This document shows, piece after piece, positions 46,672 through 55,471 of a stretch of 64,000 bases of DNA; within the stretch, counting starts at the first letter, position 1, and every line of letters starts with the position of its first letter. This DNA is from Ulvibacterium sp. (lineage in GTDB: Bacteria > Bacteroidota > Bacteroidia > Flavobacteriales > Flavobacteriaceae): positions 620,001 to 684,000 of the forward strand of contig NZ_JANQOO010000017.1 in the NCBI RefSeq assembly GCF_028285715.1, in the 5' to 3' direction. The position numbers were made by a program, and so were the translations under genes. The notes under the pieces are model-generated. The model did no database searches. It was given only the letters and a program-made list of their open reading frames with translations, and was not told the DNA's origin.

Positions 46672-47814
46672 TTATTCTATCCAGCCTTCGGGTAGAATAC
46701 TTGTCCGGTAGCGGCTTTCCTCACAAGGCGCATTCGTGGTAATGGGTCCTACGGGTACTTCAAGCCCTTCAAACTGCCCAAAAATATCCTTCTCTATCTG
46801 ATTCTCCAGAACAAAGGTCCGCTCTATAAAAACCGATTTTGTGGAGGTGCCGACAGCAGTGAATCTCCCAAGAACAAATTCTTCGTTATCGTTTGGATTA
46901 AAAAGGTTCCCGACCAAAACCGCAGGGATTGGAGAATTAAACCCAGAATTATTATCAACGATATCATTCAATGTTTCATAGTAGGAGTGGGCCGAAGGTG
47001 TAAGGGAAAATTGTCGCAATTCCACCACTATGTTTTCCTTGGTAAATAAAGGGACCTTGCCAGCCGGAAAATTTTTCACTTCATTTCCATTGGTGAATTT
47101 ATCCGAAAAAATATTTATATCATCGTTAAAGCGAATTCTCCAACATTTCGGGGAGCAGCCATAGGTGTAATACGGCTTTATTGCACTTACCAAGGCAGGG
47201 GCTATTGTAATACAGCCGCCATTTCGGTACAATGAAGTAAAGCAGGTAGCGCAATAAATAAGACGTTCAAACGATTGAAAATTCCAATAGTAGTAGTTAT
47301 CGTCTTCTGGTGGATAAATAAAGGTAACTGAAAGGGAATGACCCGGAGCCCTAGTTTCCGAATCACCGATCAAAAGAAGTTCGGGGTCATATTCGACCTT
47401 AACATCCATGATTTCAACCGGTGGAAGTGTGGTTTCCTGCTCTGACCAATACTCCCTACCGTCTTCCAAAACCACGCGCAGTTCCCATGTAGATCCAACC
47501 TCCAATGCAAAATCGGCAGGAGGAATATATGCATCATCTTGCTCAACAAGATCGATCTCATTGCCCGTATTGGATTCTATGAAACTAACTCTGGCGCCTT
47601 TGATAAAGACATTTGTGTTAATATCAAACTCCCTGGTGGATTGTGTAATCTTTACAAAGGAAGTTCCTGGAACTGTAGAGGCCAAGGCATCGATATAAAC
47701 CAAGCCCTCCTGATACCTAAACTCTGGATCTACGGCATCAACACAGGCCCATAAAAAACAGGTTATAAGCAAAAAGGTCGCCTTTCCTAAAAAAGTACTT
47801 CTTATCAAATGCAT
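46672..47814 (-). CDS. DUF4249 family lipoprotein (copy 3, most diverged)
   Basis: The 380-residue protein has lipid-anchored Cys24 (FLWACVDAVDPEF) and the same layout as copies 1 and 2, but is more diverged: CATCFTSLYRNGGCI, then CSPKCWRIRFNDDI, and the end CEESRYRTSILPEGWIE. It is the first of the three tandem copies in transcription order. Divergence of the outermost copy with conservation of the cysteine block suggests old duplications kept under selection. It may recognise a different substrate from the other two, which is inference. Confidence 0.87.
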   Translation of the reverse strand: MHLIRSTFLGKATFLLITCFLWACVDAVDPEFRYQEGLVYIDALASTVPGTSFVKITQSTREFDINTNVFIKGARVSFIESNTGNEIDLVEQDDAYIPPADFALEVGSTWELRVVLEDGREYWSEQETTLPPVEIMDVKVEYDPELLLIGDSETRAPGHSLSVTFIYPPEDDNYYYWNFQSFERLIYCATCFTSLYRNGGCITIAPALVSAIKPYYTYGCSPKCWRIRFNDDINIFSDKFTNGNEVKNFPAGKVPLFTKENIVVELRQFSLTPSAHSYYETLNDIVDNNSGFNSPIPAVLVGNLFNPNDNEEFVLGRFTAVGTSTKSVFIERTFVLENQIEKDIFGQFEGLEVPVGPITTNAPCEESRYRTSILPEGWIE

Positions 47815-47979
47815 TTTAGTCCTTGGAAAACACCTTAAATATAGTGCCTAACAGCAAGAAATAGCGTATTCGGGTAAAAAGGTGGAAACAAAAGACTACC
47901 ATTATGAAATGAGGAAGAATTAAAAAGGGCCTTACGAATTATCATAAGACCCCTATATATGTAAAGTATTATGGAAAAA

Positions 47980-48477
47980 CTAATCCTTTTTGAAAACGGC
48001 TTCGGCTCCTTCCAAATTGTCCTCATCTATAATTTCCGCAGAAAGAGTAAGTGTACCGCCTTCCAGTTTTATAGTTACGGTTTCACTTATGCCGTTACCA
48101 TCCACTATGGTTAATTGGTCTCCTTCCAAACTCCAGGTGGAAGAAGTAGTTTCGGCATTTTCAGGGCATTCAATTAAAAGTCCGGTACCTTCCGAGTTCA
48201 CATCCGTGCCGGTCTCGGTAAAATCCTTAAATGCCGCTTCCAAAGTCTGATCGCTTTTGAATTCAAAAGTGAAGATGTCGCAGCCTTGGGCAATGAGGAC
48301 CTGAATGACTTCATTGGCCAATTTGATCTCCCCATCCGCATCATCAACTTTAAGTTCGGTAAAACTCCAAGTTCCGATCAAGGAATTATCGTCACCCCCA
48401 TTCCCGTCATCATTGTCCGATGAACAGGCCCAAAATAGGGTAGCTGAAAGAAAAAGTAGTACTATTCGTGTTTTCAT
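47980..48477 (-). CDS. Lipocalin-like lipoprotein
   Basis: This 165-residue lipoprotein has Cys18 (LFWACSSDNDD) followed by an Asp/Gly-rich spacer and a beta-rich domain that opens with LIGTWSFTEL, the usual start of the flavobacterial lipocalin-like family. Strands such as TFEFKSDQTLEAAFKDF, SSTWSLEGDQLTIVDG and TVTIKLEGGTLTLSAEI follow. Two cysteines (in QGCDIF and IECPEN) could form a disulfide. It would be anchored to the outer membrane and may bind a small hydrophobic ligand. It is 165 bp upstream of the DUF4249 cluster on the same strand; whether it belongs to it is unclear. Confidence 0.8.
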   Translation of the reverse strand: MKTRIVLLFLSATLFWACSSDNDDGNGGDDNSLIGTWSFTELKVDDADGEIKLANEVIQVLIAQGCDIFTFEFKSDQTLEAAFKDFTETGTDVNSEGTGLLIECPENAETTSSTWSLEGDQLTIVDGNGISETVTIKLEGGTLTLSAEIIDEDNLEGAEAVFKKD

Positions 48478-48838
48478 TGCGTTTTTATTTTCCGTTGTGC
48501 GTGGTAGTAACGCAAAAAAAACGGTAATATTTTATGAAGCGTCTTTGCCTCCTAAAAAACCAACCTATATGTTACCTTTAAAAGAAAGCCATTCTTTGGT
48601 TTCTTCCATCCAAATACACTATCCTCCAAATATTGAGTCGATTCCAATGCCGTGCCCCGTAATGGTATCGGTATACAAAGAAACTTGGATTGATCCATTC
48701 ATCTTTACTCTTTTCATAAATAGGTATGGCATTACTTGGCCTTACGGTTGGAAATGTCCCTAGAACTGTTCCCATACCTATATAAAGATTGTTACAAAAA
48801 AAATTCTTTAGGAATTGAAAAAATACAAGAAAGAACCG
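48478..48838. other. Intergenic region before rplM, no gene recognised
   Basis: Open frames exist on both strands (for example 48578-48850 on the minus strand), but none has a recognisable domain, signal peptide or convincing start. The stretch could hold a decayed gene. The rplM promoter begins right after it. Confidence 0.4.
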
Positions 48839-48869
48839 TTTGCATTTCAAGTTAATAATTGTACATTTG
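48839..48869 (+). promoter_or_regulatory. Promoter of rplM-rpsI, exact match to Bacteroidota consensus
   Basis: TTTG (48839-48842), exactly 19 bp, then TACATTTG (48862-48869), a full match to TTTG-N19-TAnnTTTG. Transcription would start near 48876, leaving about 42 nt before the GTG start of rplM. Confidence 0.8.
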
Positions 48870-48917
48870 CAGCCCGTTTTACAGAATCAAAGGGTTTAAT
48901 TAATAAAAACAAACGTA

Positions 48918-49373
48918 GTGGATACATTAAGCTACAAGACAGTTTCTGCAAATAAGGCTACCGTTGATAAGCAATGGCTATTAATCGATGCAGAAGGACA
49001 AACCTTAGGACGATTAGCCTCTGAAGTGGCCAAATTTCTAAGAGGAAAACATAAGACCAATTTTACGCCCCATGTGGATTGCGGCGACAACGTCATTGTC
49101 ATCAATGCCGAAAAAATACAGCTTTCCGGAAACAAATGGGAAGATAAGGTTTACTTCCGTTATACCGGTTATCCAGGCGGGCAGCGATCTACTACGGCGA
49201 AGGATTTATTGGAAAAACATCCAGAACGTATTATCGAGAAATCCGTAAAAGGTATGCTTCCGAAAAACAAATTGGGGGCCGACCTTTTTAGAAACTTAAG
49301 GGTTTATGTTGGAGCGGAGCATGGACAAGAAGCGCAAAAACCTACTGTTGTAAATCTTAATGAAATTAAATAA
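48918..49373 (+). CDS. rplM: 50S ribosomal protein L13
   Basis: L13 is an early-assembly protein of the large ribosomal subunit. The 151-residue product shows the family blocks [39 protein letters not shown] and [12 protein letters not shown]-like [18 protein letters not shown]. It starts with GTG ([16 protein letters not shown]), a start often found for this gene in Flavobacteria, and is driven by a consensus promoter. Its stop codon overlaps the start of rpsI (TAATG), showing tight coupling. Confidence 0.97.
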   Translation: MDTLSYKTVSANKATVDKQWLLIDAEGQTLGRLASEVAKFLRGKHKTNFTPHVDCGDNVIVINAEKIQLSGNKWEDKVYFRYTGYPGGQRSTTAKDLLEKHPERIIEKSVKGMLPKNKLGADLFRNLRVYVGAEHGQEAQKPTVVNLNEIK

Positions 49374-49759
49374 TGGAGACTATTCATAAAATTGGTAGAA
49401 GAAAAAAATCCGTTGCGCGGGTATATGTTTCCGAAGGAAAAGGGAGCATTACCGTGAATCAACGCGATTTAAACGATTATTTTCCTACCGCTACTTTACA
49501 ATACAAGATAAAACAGCCTTTTGCACTTACCAGGACGGAAGACAATTATGATGTAAATGTAAATGTTTATGGTGGAGGTGTTACCGGACAGGCGGAAGCA
49601 ATTCGTTTAGCCCTTTCTAGAGCCATATGCGAAATTGACGAGGAGAATAGAACTATCCTTAAGCCCGAAGGACTATTGACCCGTGACCCCAGAATGGTGG
49701 AACGCAAGAAATTTGGCCAAAAGAAAGCTCGGAAGAAATTCCAATTCTCCAAGCGTTAA
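49373..49759 (+). CDS. rpsI: 30S ribosomal protein S9
   Basis: S9 contacts tRNA in the ribosomal P site through its C-terminal tail. The 128-residue protein shows IGRRKKSVARVYV, GGGVTGQAEAIRLALSRAI and the terminal KKFGQKKARKKFQFSKR, whose basic end with the final Lys-Arg reaches the decoding centre. It overlaps the rplM stop codon by one base and is followed by a long leader before rpsB. Confidence 0.97.
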   Translation: METIHKIGRRKKSVARVYVSEGKGSITVNQRDLNDYFPTATLQYKIKQPFALTRTEDNYDVNVNVYGGGVTGQAEAIRLALSRAICEIDEENRTILKPEGLLTRDPRMVERKKFGQKKARKKFQFSKR

Positions 49760-49773
49760 TTGGTGCCAAGTCC

Positions 49774-49849
49774 ATTTCAGGAACCATTGAATGTTTGTGG
49801 ACTTTTTATTTGAAGAATAGATTTAATAAACAAACCCTGAAATAGGTTC
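49774..49849 (+). promoter_or_regulatory. Interleaved inverted repeats downstream of rpsI (possible RNA pseudoknot)
   Basis: ATTTCAGG (49774-49781) can pair with CCTGAAAT (49836-49843), and GAACC (49781-49785) with GGTTC (49845-49849). The two pairings cross, the arrangement of a pseudoknot. A weak promoter-like sequence, TTTG-N20-TAGATTTA (49794-49825), lies inside. It could regulate rpsB, whose start is 184 bp further on, or stabilise the rpsI end. Confidence 0.35.
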
Positions 49850-50032
49850 GGGGATATAACCAAGTTCATTGAAAGTCTTCGCTTTATGGCGGGGACAATT
49901 AAAAACCCTTAGCATGCTTTCCAAGGCATCAAGGTAAATTAGTTTAGCATCTAAATGCTGGAGGCTTCCGTTGAAATTTTCGGATACCACTCCCGTATTG
50001 CTAATTCAAAGGAACGTAAACTAATAGTAAAA

Positions 50033-51217
50033 ATGGCTCAGAAAGTCGAAGTAAAACAATTATTGGAAGCAGGTGTGCATTTCGGCCACCTCACAAGAAA
50101 GTGGAACCCGAACATGGCTCCTTATATCTACATGGAGCGCAATGGGATTCATGTCATCAATCTTTACAAAACCGTAGCAAAATTGGACGAGGCCAATACG
50201 GCACTCAAAAAAATTGCGGCCTCTGGTCGTAAAATCCTTTTTGTAGCTACCAAAAAACAAGCCAAGGACATTGTGGCCGAAAAGGTTTCCAACGTAAATA
50301 TGCCTTATATTACGGAAAGATGGCCAGGTGGAATGCTTACGAATTTTGTCACCATCCGTAAGGCGGTGAAGAAAATGGCTTCCATTGATCGAATGAAAAA
50401 AGATGGCACGTTCAACACGCTATCTAAAAAGGAACGTTTGCAAGTGGATCGTCTACGTGCGAAGTTGGAGAAAAACCTAGGTTCCATTTCGGAGATGACT
50501 CGATTGCCCGGAGCCCTTTTTGTCGTGGATACTATGCGCGAGCATATAGCCGTTAAGGAAGCACAGAAATTGAATATCCCTATTTTTGCCATGATCGACA
50601 CCAACTCCGATCCCAGGGATATTGATTTTGTAATTCCTTCCAATGATGACGCTTCCAAGTCAATTGATATTATCATGACCCATGTGACCAATGCAGTGGC
50701 CGAGGGCTTGGCGGAACGAAAAGCCGAAAAACAATCTGATAAGGAGGGCCTTGAAGAGCCAGAATCCCCTAAAGCCGAAGTCGTAGAAGAGACTGCTCAA
50801 GAGAACCCGGAGAATACAACAGTAGAAGCCACGGAACCTGAACAAGCAATAGAGACGGAAAAAGTTGAGGAAGTCGCTGTTGTTGAAGAGGCGGCAAAGG
50901 AAGAAGAACAAAAAGAGGATAAGGAGGTGACCGGTGAAGCCACGGCTAACGAAAAATCGGAAAAGGCGGACGACCTTACCAAAATAGAGGGTATAGGTCC
51001 CAAAGCGGCAGAGGCGATCGCAAATTCTGGAATAGTTTCTTTTGCCGATTTGGCACAAGCCAAGTCCGACAAGATAAAGGAAATCTTGACCGAAGCCAGT
51101 TCACGTATGGCTCATTTGGATCCAACATCATGGCCCAAGCAGGCTAAAATGGCCGCCGAAGGCAAATGGGACGAACTCAAAGAATGGCAGGACAAGGTAA
51201 AGGCCGGAGTAGAATAA
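50033..51217 (+). CDS. rpsB: 30S ribosomal protein S2 with acidic linker and helix-hairpin-helix tail
   Basis: S2 is a late-assembling protein of the small ribosomal subunit that lies near the mRNA exit channel. Residues 1-230 are normal S2 (QLLEAGVHFGHLTRKWNPNM, ERWPGGMLTNFVTI, PIFAMIDTNSDP). Then comes a Glu/Val/Ala-rich acidic linker (about 235-313) and a C-terminal helix-hairpin-helix (314-394, with KIEGIGPKAAEAIANSGI). The total of 394 residues is far beyond the usual 230-260. The frame opens upstream, but the ATG at 50033 (MAQKVEVKQ) is the family start. The extension is known from other Bacteroidota. Confidence 0.96.
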   Translation: MAQKVEVKQLLEAGVHFGHLTRKWNPNMAPYIYMERNGIHVINLYKTVAKLDEANTALKKIAASGRKILFVATKKQAKDIVAEKVSNVNMPYITERWPGGMLTNFVTIRKAVKKMASIDRMKKDGTFNTLSKKERLQVDRLRAKLEKNLGSISEMTRLPGALFVVDTMREHIAVKEAQKLNIPIFAMIDTNSDPRDIDFVIPSNDDASKSIDIIMTHVTNAVAEGLAERKAEKQSDKEGLEEPESPKAEVVEETAQENPENTTVEATEPEQAIETEKVEEVAVVEEAAKEEEQKEDKEVTGEATANEKSEKADDLTKIEGIGPKAAEAIANSGIVSFADLAQAKSDKIKEILTEASSRMAHLDPTSWPKQAKMAAEGKWDELKEWQDKVKAGVE

Positions 51218-51294
51218 AAATAAACTTTTAGTAAAATAAATTTAGGATAGGCAACCCTATCTTTGATATCCGAATAAAAACATAAGAAACGATG

Positions 51295-52119
51295 ATGGTA
51301 AAAGTTACCGCAGCTGATGTAAATAAATTAAGAAAAATGACCGGTTCCGGCATGATGGACTGTAAAAATGCCCTTGTCGAGGCCGAAGGCGATTTTGAAA
51401 AAGCAATTGAAATCCTTCGTAAGAAGGGCCAGAAAGTGGCGGCCAAAAGGGCCGATAGGGAATCCTCTGAAGGGGCCGCAATTGCAAAGGTAAATTCTGA
51501 TAATACTTCCGGTGTCATCATCTCTTTGAATTGTGAAACCGACTTTGTGGCCAAGAACGACAGCTTTGTTACCTTGGCCAATGAGTTGGCTGAATTGGCC
51601 CTTGGATTCGATTCGAAAGAGGACTTTCTTTCCGCTGATTTCAAAGGAAATACGGTTCAGGACAAATTGACGGAACAAACCGGTGTTATTGGGGAAAAAA
51701 TAGAAATCGGGGGTTTTGAAAAATTGAACGCCCCATTCGTTGGTTCATATATCCATGCCGGGAACAAAATTGCCACTTTAGCCGGACTTTCCGCTGCCGT
51801 AGAAGGTGCGGCCGTAGCCGCCAAGGATGTTGCCATGCAAGCAGCGGCCATGAATCCAGTGGCATTGAACGAAGAAGGTGTAGACCAGTCCGTAATAGAC
51901 AAGGAAATTGAGATAGCCAAGGACCAATTGCGTCAAGAGGGCAAACCAGAGGCTATGCTTGACAATATTGCCAAGGGAAAACTAAAACGTTTCTTTAAGG
52001 ATAATACTTTGGTAAATCAAGCTTTTATCAAGGACAGCAAACAAAGTGTTGCACAATACGTGAAATCCGTAGATACCAATTTGGAAGTTATCGGGTTCCA
52101 ACGTGTGGCCTTAGGGTAA
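51295..52119 (+). CDS. tsf: Translation elongation factor EF-Ts
   Basis: EF-Ts exchanges GDP for GTP on EF-Tu. The 274-residue protein has the N-terminal UBA-like domain (TAADVNKLRKMTGSGMMDCK), the signature CETDFVAKN and a dimerisation domain. Two ATGs stand together at 51292 and 51295; the second (MVKVTAADVNK) matches the family. It follows rpsB by 77 bp without a terminator, the usual rpsB-tsf pair, and ends at a strong terminator. Confidence 0.97.
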   Translation: MVKVTAADVNKLRKMTGSGMMDCKNALVEAEGDFEKAIEILRKKGQKVAAKRADRESSEGAAIAKVNSDNTSGVIISLNCETDFVAKNDSFVTLANELAELALGFDSKEDFLSADFKGNTVQDKLTEQTGVIGEKIEIGGFEKLNAPFVGSYIHAGNKIATLAGLSAAVEGAAVAAKDVAMQAAAMNPVALNEEGVDQSVIDKEIEIAKDQLRQEGKPEAMLDNIAKGKLKRFFKDNTLVNQAFIKDSKQSVAQYVKSVDTNLEVIGFQRVALG

Positions 52120-52147
52120 TTTAAAACCTAATAAAACCAACTCAAAT

Positions 52148-52183
52148 GAAAAACGCCCCGACAACTTTGTCGGGGCGTTTTTT
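52148..52183. terminator. Bidirectional terminator after tsf
   Basis: A perfect 13-bp stem pairs AAACGCCCCGACA (52151-52163) with TGTCGGGGCGTTT (52168-52180), with loop ACTT and T-runs on both strands. It ends tsf on the plus strand and the DUF4097 gene on the minus strand. Confidence 0.92.
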
Positions 52184-52216
52184 ATCAAAATCTATTGTGC
52201 AAAAAATGTACTGAAA

Positions 52217-53029
52217 CTATTTGGATCTTATAATAATATCCCCATTAAAGGTCTTAAAAAGCATTTCCGGCCCACCACCATTTAGCTGTCCGCGTACCCA
52301 TTGCTCAATTTTTACTCTATAGGTACTGGACGATTTGTCGGTCTTGGCCACCGTTTTTTGTTTATCCGTGACCATTTCAAAATCTGTATAGATATCGCCC
52401 TGTTCCGATTTTAATTTAAGATCGCTCTTTACAGAATTGGGAAAGGTAACGTCCAAGTCTCCATTGAGACTACTAAAGGCCATATTCACATTTGGCGTTA
52501 CCGATACGAAGCTTACCTTTATATCCCCATTGACCGTATCGGCCAAAGCAGAGCCACTTATGTTTTCTAGCGTTATTTCCCCATTCACATTGCTCACCTC
52601 CATTTCGCCATTAACCTCCTTTACTGTGATGTTCCCCTCATTAACGGTACCCAGCTTTAAGGAGAAATTTTTGGGTACCTTGATTTCAAGGTTCGTGGGC
52701 CTATCCCACTGTTCATTGATAATCCGCACTACATTGTCCTTTTCCTCGGCACTTATTTTTAGGGAGCTATTTTGAATCCGTCTTAGGCCATTTTTTTCCT
52801 TTTCCTTCTTATAATGTGCTTTTCTGTTCCCAAAAGAAGCTTTGACGACCACTTCATTCCCTTCATAGGCCAGAATATCTATTGAGCCTGCCAATTGTTC
52901 TACAATCAATTTTCCAGGACTGTTGCCGTCACTTAATGGAACCGAAAACAATTCCACGCTCTCTTCTTGGGCATTGATCAATATGGGCAACATGAACATT
53001 GATACGATTACTAATCCAATATTTTTCAT
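52217..53029 (-). CDS. DUF4097-type secreted protein (copy 1)
   Basis: The 270-residue protein has a signal peptide (MKNIGLVIVSMFMLPILINA) and then a chain of short beta strands separated by N-G turns (GEMEVSNVNGEITLENISGS, DTVNGDIKVSFVSV), the beta-helix pattern of DUF4097. It ends LFKTFNGDIIIRSK, almost the same as copy 2. Function unknown; the fold suggests a periplasmic or surface scaffold. The ATG at 53029 is chosen over an upstream one because it starts the signal peptide. It is last in the run sigma factor, anti-sigma, copy 2, copy 1. Confidence 0.88.
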   Translation of the reverse strand: MKNIGLVIVSMFMLPILINAQEESVELFSVPLSDGNSPGKLIVEQLAGSIDILAYEGNEVVVKASFGNRKAHYKKEKEKNGLRRIQNSSLKISAEEKDNVVRIINEQWDRPTNLEIKVPKNFSLKLGTVNEGNITVKEVNGEMEVSNVNGEITLENISGSALADTVNGDIKVSFVSVTPNVNMAFSSLNGDLDVTFPNSVKSDLKLKSEQGDIYTDFEMVTDKQKTVAKTDKSSSTYRVKIEQWVRGQLNGGGPEMLFKTFNGDIIIRSK

Positions 53030-53148
53030 TTGTCTATTTTTTAATTGTTTTAAAGTATACATCCGACTGTTAAAGTCAAGCAAGGTAATCCTCCAATGGA
53101 AATCGCATTTCGTTTGGATTTGCCTTCACCCACTTCAGGATATCTATT

Positions 53149-54015
53149 TTATATTTTTTTTATAATAACATCGCCGTTCAAAGTCTCAAAATCAAAAGAT
53201 AAACCACCTTGGCCTATCTGGACTACCGGCCTTGATTCGTATTTATATTTAACATTCTTTTCCCCGGTCTTGTCTTTAGTAGTTCTGGCAAATTGCTTGG
53301 TGATATCAAAATCCGTAAACAGTTCTCCGTTCATACTCTTAAAAACGATGTCAGCGGATAAGTTTTTTTGGTAGGTAATATTGATATCCCCATTAAGCGA
53401 ATAATACGTAGATGCGACCGTTGGATTATTCGCATAGGAAATATCCACCTTTCCGTTTATGCAGTGTACCTTGGTCTGACCGGTAACATTCATAAGCTCA
53501 ATGCCCCCATTTATATTATGGGCCTCGATATAATCGCCTTTGGTATTCTTTACCAGGATCTCCCCATTATTTATGGCACCGACCTTTAACCTACTACTTT
53601 TGGGCATTTTCACCTTAAAGTTCAAGGTATAATCATAAGGAGATTCCTCCCAGCGACCACAGTTTCTTGAGGTAAACCGCCCATCTTTGTAATGCATATG
53701 GGGCGAATCCGGATAAACGATAAGCTTGCTACCTTCCTGGAGGACCTTTACTCCGATTTCCTTTTTCCCAAGTTCAAGGTCCGTTGTAGTTCTAGCGGTA
53801 ATGATTTTTTCCACTTCCAAAAGAACTTGATTACCATCGTATCCTTCAACCGATATGGAACCATCTAGATTTTGTACTTCAAGCATTCGATCCCCGCTCG
53901 TACTTGCGTAGGACAACTCTTTCTTAATAAGTTCTCTAAACTCTTTTTTCTGTGCCTTAGCACATTGTACCATAAGGGAACCCACTAAAATGGTACATAC
54001 TACTGCTCTTTTCAT
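53149..54015 (-). CDS. DUF4097-type secreted protein (copy 2)
   Basis: The 288-residue protein has a signal peptide (MKRAVVCTILVGSLMVQCAKAQ), followed by the same beta-helix pattern (NLDGSISVEGYDGNQVLLEV, INNGEILVKNTKGDYIEAHN, CINGKVDISYANNPTV) and the shared ending FETLNGDVIIKK. It is a clear paralog of copy 1, 119 bp away. Both follow the anti-sigma gene on the same strand, as is common for such proteins in Bacteroidota. They may be outputs of the sigma factor or act in its signalling, which is inference. Confidence 0.88.
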   Translation of the reverse strand: MKRAVVCTILVGSLMVQCAKAQKKEFRELIKKELSYASTSGDRMLEVQNLDGSISVEGYDGNQVLLEVEKIITARTTTDLELGKKEIGVKVLQEGSKLIVYPDSPHMHYKDGRFTSRNCGRWEESPYDYTLNFKVKMPKSSRLKVGAINNGEILVKNTKGDYIEAHNINGGIELMNVTGQTKVHCINGKVDISYANNPTVASTYYSLNGDINITYQKNLSADIVFKSMNGELFTDFDITKQFARTTKDKTGEKNVKYKYESRPVVQIGQGGLSFDFETLNGDVIIKKI

Positions 54016-54109
54016 TGGTTTACATTTTAACTGTTCGTGATTTGATACCGAAACAAGTCCGGCACGTGTTGATGAATAAACTTGCTGTATTACAAATTTT
54101 AGTCTTACT

Positions 54110-54913
54110 CTAAATGATCGAATTGATCGATGTTTCCAATTTTTCCTTTACGGACTTATCCATTTCCTGAGTGCGCATCAGCGTCTTAAAAGGCTCTATG
54201 GATTTCTTCTCTTGGAGTGCCACCATAAGGCTTGCCAAGGTAACTTGAACTATCGGCGAATCTTGCTTCACTATGGATTGTACCAAACCTTCGCGTACCG
54301 TTGGGTTATCCAAATAATTGGTCAGTGATTCTATCGCGGCCAGGCGTACATTTACATTTGGATCACTGTTTAACGTTTGCAACAAGGCACTAATCACCGT
54401 TTCGTCCACTTCCTTGATCTTGGTGACCTCGTTTATGCCTTGCAAGCGTTTATTGGCGGAAGGCTGTTCCAATAAAGTCAACACCAGTTGTTCCCTTACC
54501 TCTTCTGCCTCCGTATCGCTTACCACAGTGGTTCTTACATTTTCAGAAGACCCTTCAGAATTCAGAAAATATCCCAGATTTAGCCCTAACAGTAACAGCA
54601 ATAGGCCGTAAGCCATTTGTGGCCTCCAAAAAACCGTTCCAAGTTTTGAGAACCAAGACGTTATGCCGTCCTTTGATTTTTCCGATTTCTCGATTTCACC
54701 GTGAAGCATCCCAAAAAAACGTTGGTCCATGGCGTCGGACGGTTCGGGAACGGAGGTAATATCCACTTGATTCCAGGTTCGCTGCATCTCGCTAAGCTGT
54801 TTTTGATATTTGGGATGATTCTGCACAAACCCCTCAAATTCCTTTTTCCCATCCTCATCCAAAGCATCGGATAGGTATTCCATCATCCAAATGTCAAATC
54901 TTTCCTGTTCCAT
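54110..54913 (-). CDS. Membrane anti-sigma-like protein with periplasmic HEAT-like repeats
   Basis: The 267-residue protein begins with a cytoplasmic part (1-95, MEQERFDIWMMEYLSDALDE) of the kind that binds ECF sigma factors, though without the zinc-binding His/Cys motif. A single membrane helix follows (about 98-116). The periplasmic part contains HEAT-like helical repeats: SALLQTLNSDPNVNVRLAAIESLTNYL and VQSIVKQDSPIVQVTLASLMVAL. It starts 3 bp after the sigma factor gene stops, so the pair is almost certainly coupled. It probably holds the sigma factor inactive until a signal reaches the HEAT domain. Confidence 0.8.
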   Translation of the reverse strand: MEQERFDIWMMEYLSDALDEDGKKEFEGFVQNHPKYQKQLSEMQRTWNQVDITSVPEPSDAMDQRFFGMLHGEIEKSEKSKDGITSWFSKLGTVFWRPQMAYGLLLLLLGLNLGYFLNSEGSSENVRTTVVSDTEAEEVREQLVLTLLEQPSANKRLQGINEVTKIKEVDETVISALLQTLNSDPNVNVRLAAIESLTNYLDNPTVREGLVQSIVKQDSPIVQVTLASLMVALQEKKSIEPFKTLMRTQEMDKSVKEKLETSINSII

Positions 54914-54916
54914 AAC

Positions 54917-55471
54917 CTATTGCATTTCCAGTTGTAGAAAAATTGCCCTCAAATCCTTCAGTGCCCTATGGGCCTTTACTTTGGCGGCTCCCTCGCTACA
55001 TCCCATAATTTCTCCTATTTCACTAAATTTAATTTCCTTATATTTGCTTAGAATTAGTATTTCCCTTTTTTCTGGGGTCAACCGTTGCATAGCACGGTTC
55101 AATTGTAAAACCTCATCCCTTTTATCCATTTTGGCCTCTGGCCCCAAGTCATCCACTAACCTGTATTCCACCGAGGTCAGTTGAGTTTGGTCATTTTCCT
55201 TTTTATATTTTCTAAAATGATCGTAGTTCACATTTCTGGCCGTCCGAAACATCCAAGCCGCAAAGGAACCCTCCCCGGTAAAGGTATGCCTGTACTTCAA
55301 CATTCTTATAAATACGTTCTGTACCAAGTCCTCACTAATGGATGGATTTCCGTTCATATTATAAAAAAAGCCGAACAACCTTTTTTTATGACGTTCGTAC
55401 AAGAGACCCAATTTATCCAGGTCTCCTGATTTTACTTTTAGCATTAGTGCATTATCGGTCAGTTGCTGCAT
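54917..55471 (-). CDS. ECF-type RNA polymerase sigma factor
   Basis: The 184-residue protein has sigma region 2 (SEDLVQNVFIRMLKYRHTF and FAAWMFRTARNVNYDHFRKYK, which bind the -10 DNA) and region 4 (REILILSKYKEIKFSEIGEIMGCSEGAAKVKAHRALKDL, a helix-turn-helix for the -35 element). There is no region 1 or 3, as usual for the ECF group. It is followed at once by the anti-sigma-like gene. Its target promoters are not known; the four-gene run including itself is a natural candidate. Confidence 0.94.
   Translation of the reverse strand: MQQLTDNALMLKVKSGDLDKLGLLYERHKKRLFGFFYNMNGNPSISEDLVQNVFIRMLKYRHTFTGEGSFAAWMFRTARNVNYDHFRKYKKENDQTQLTSVEYRLVDDLGPEAKMDKRDEVLQLNRAMQRLTPEKREILILSKYKEIKFSEIGEIMGCSEGAAKVKAHRALKDLRAIFLQLEMQ

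Noticed and set aside
48305-48850. Open frames on both strands before rplM (152 and 90 residues)
   Set aside because: The first largely overlaps the lipocalin-like gene on the other strand, and neither has a recognisable domain or signal peptide. A decayed gene remains possible.
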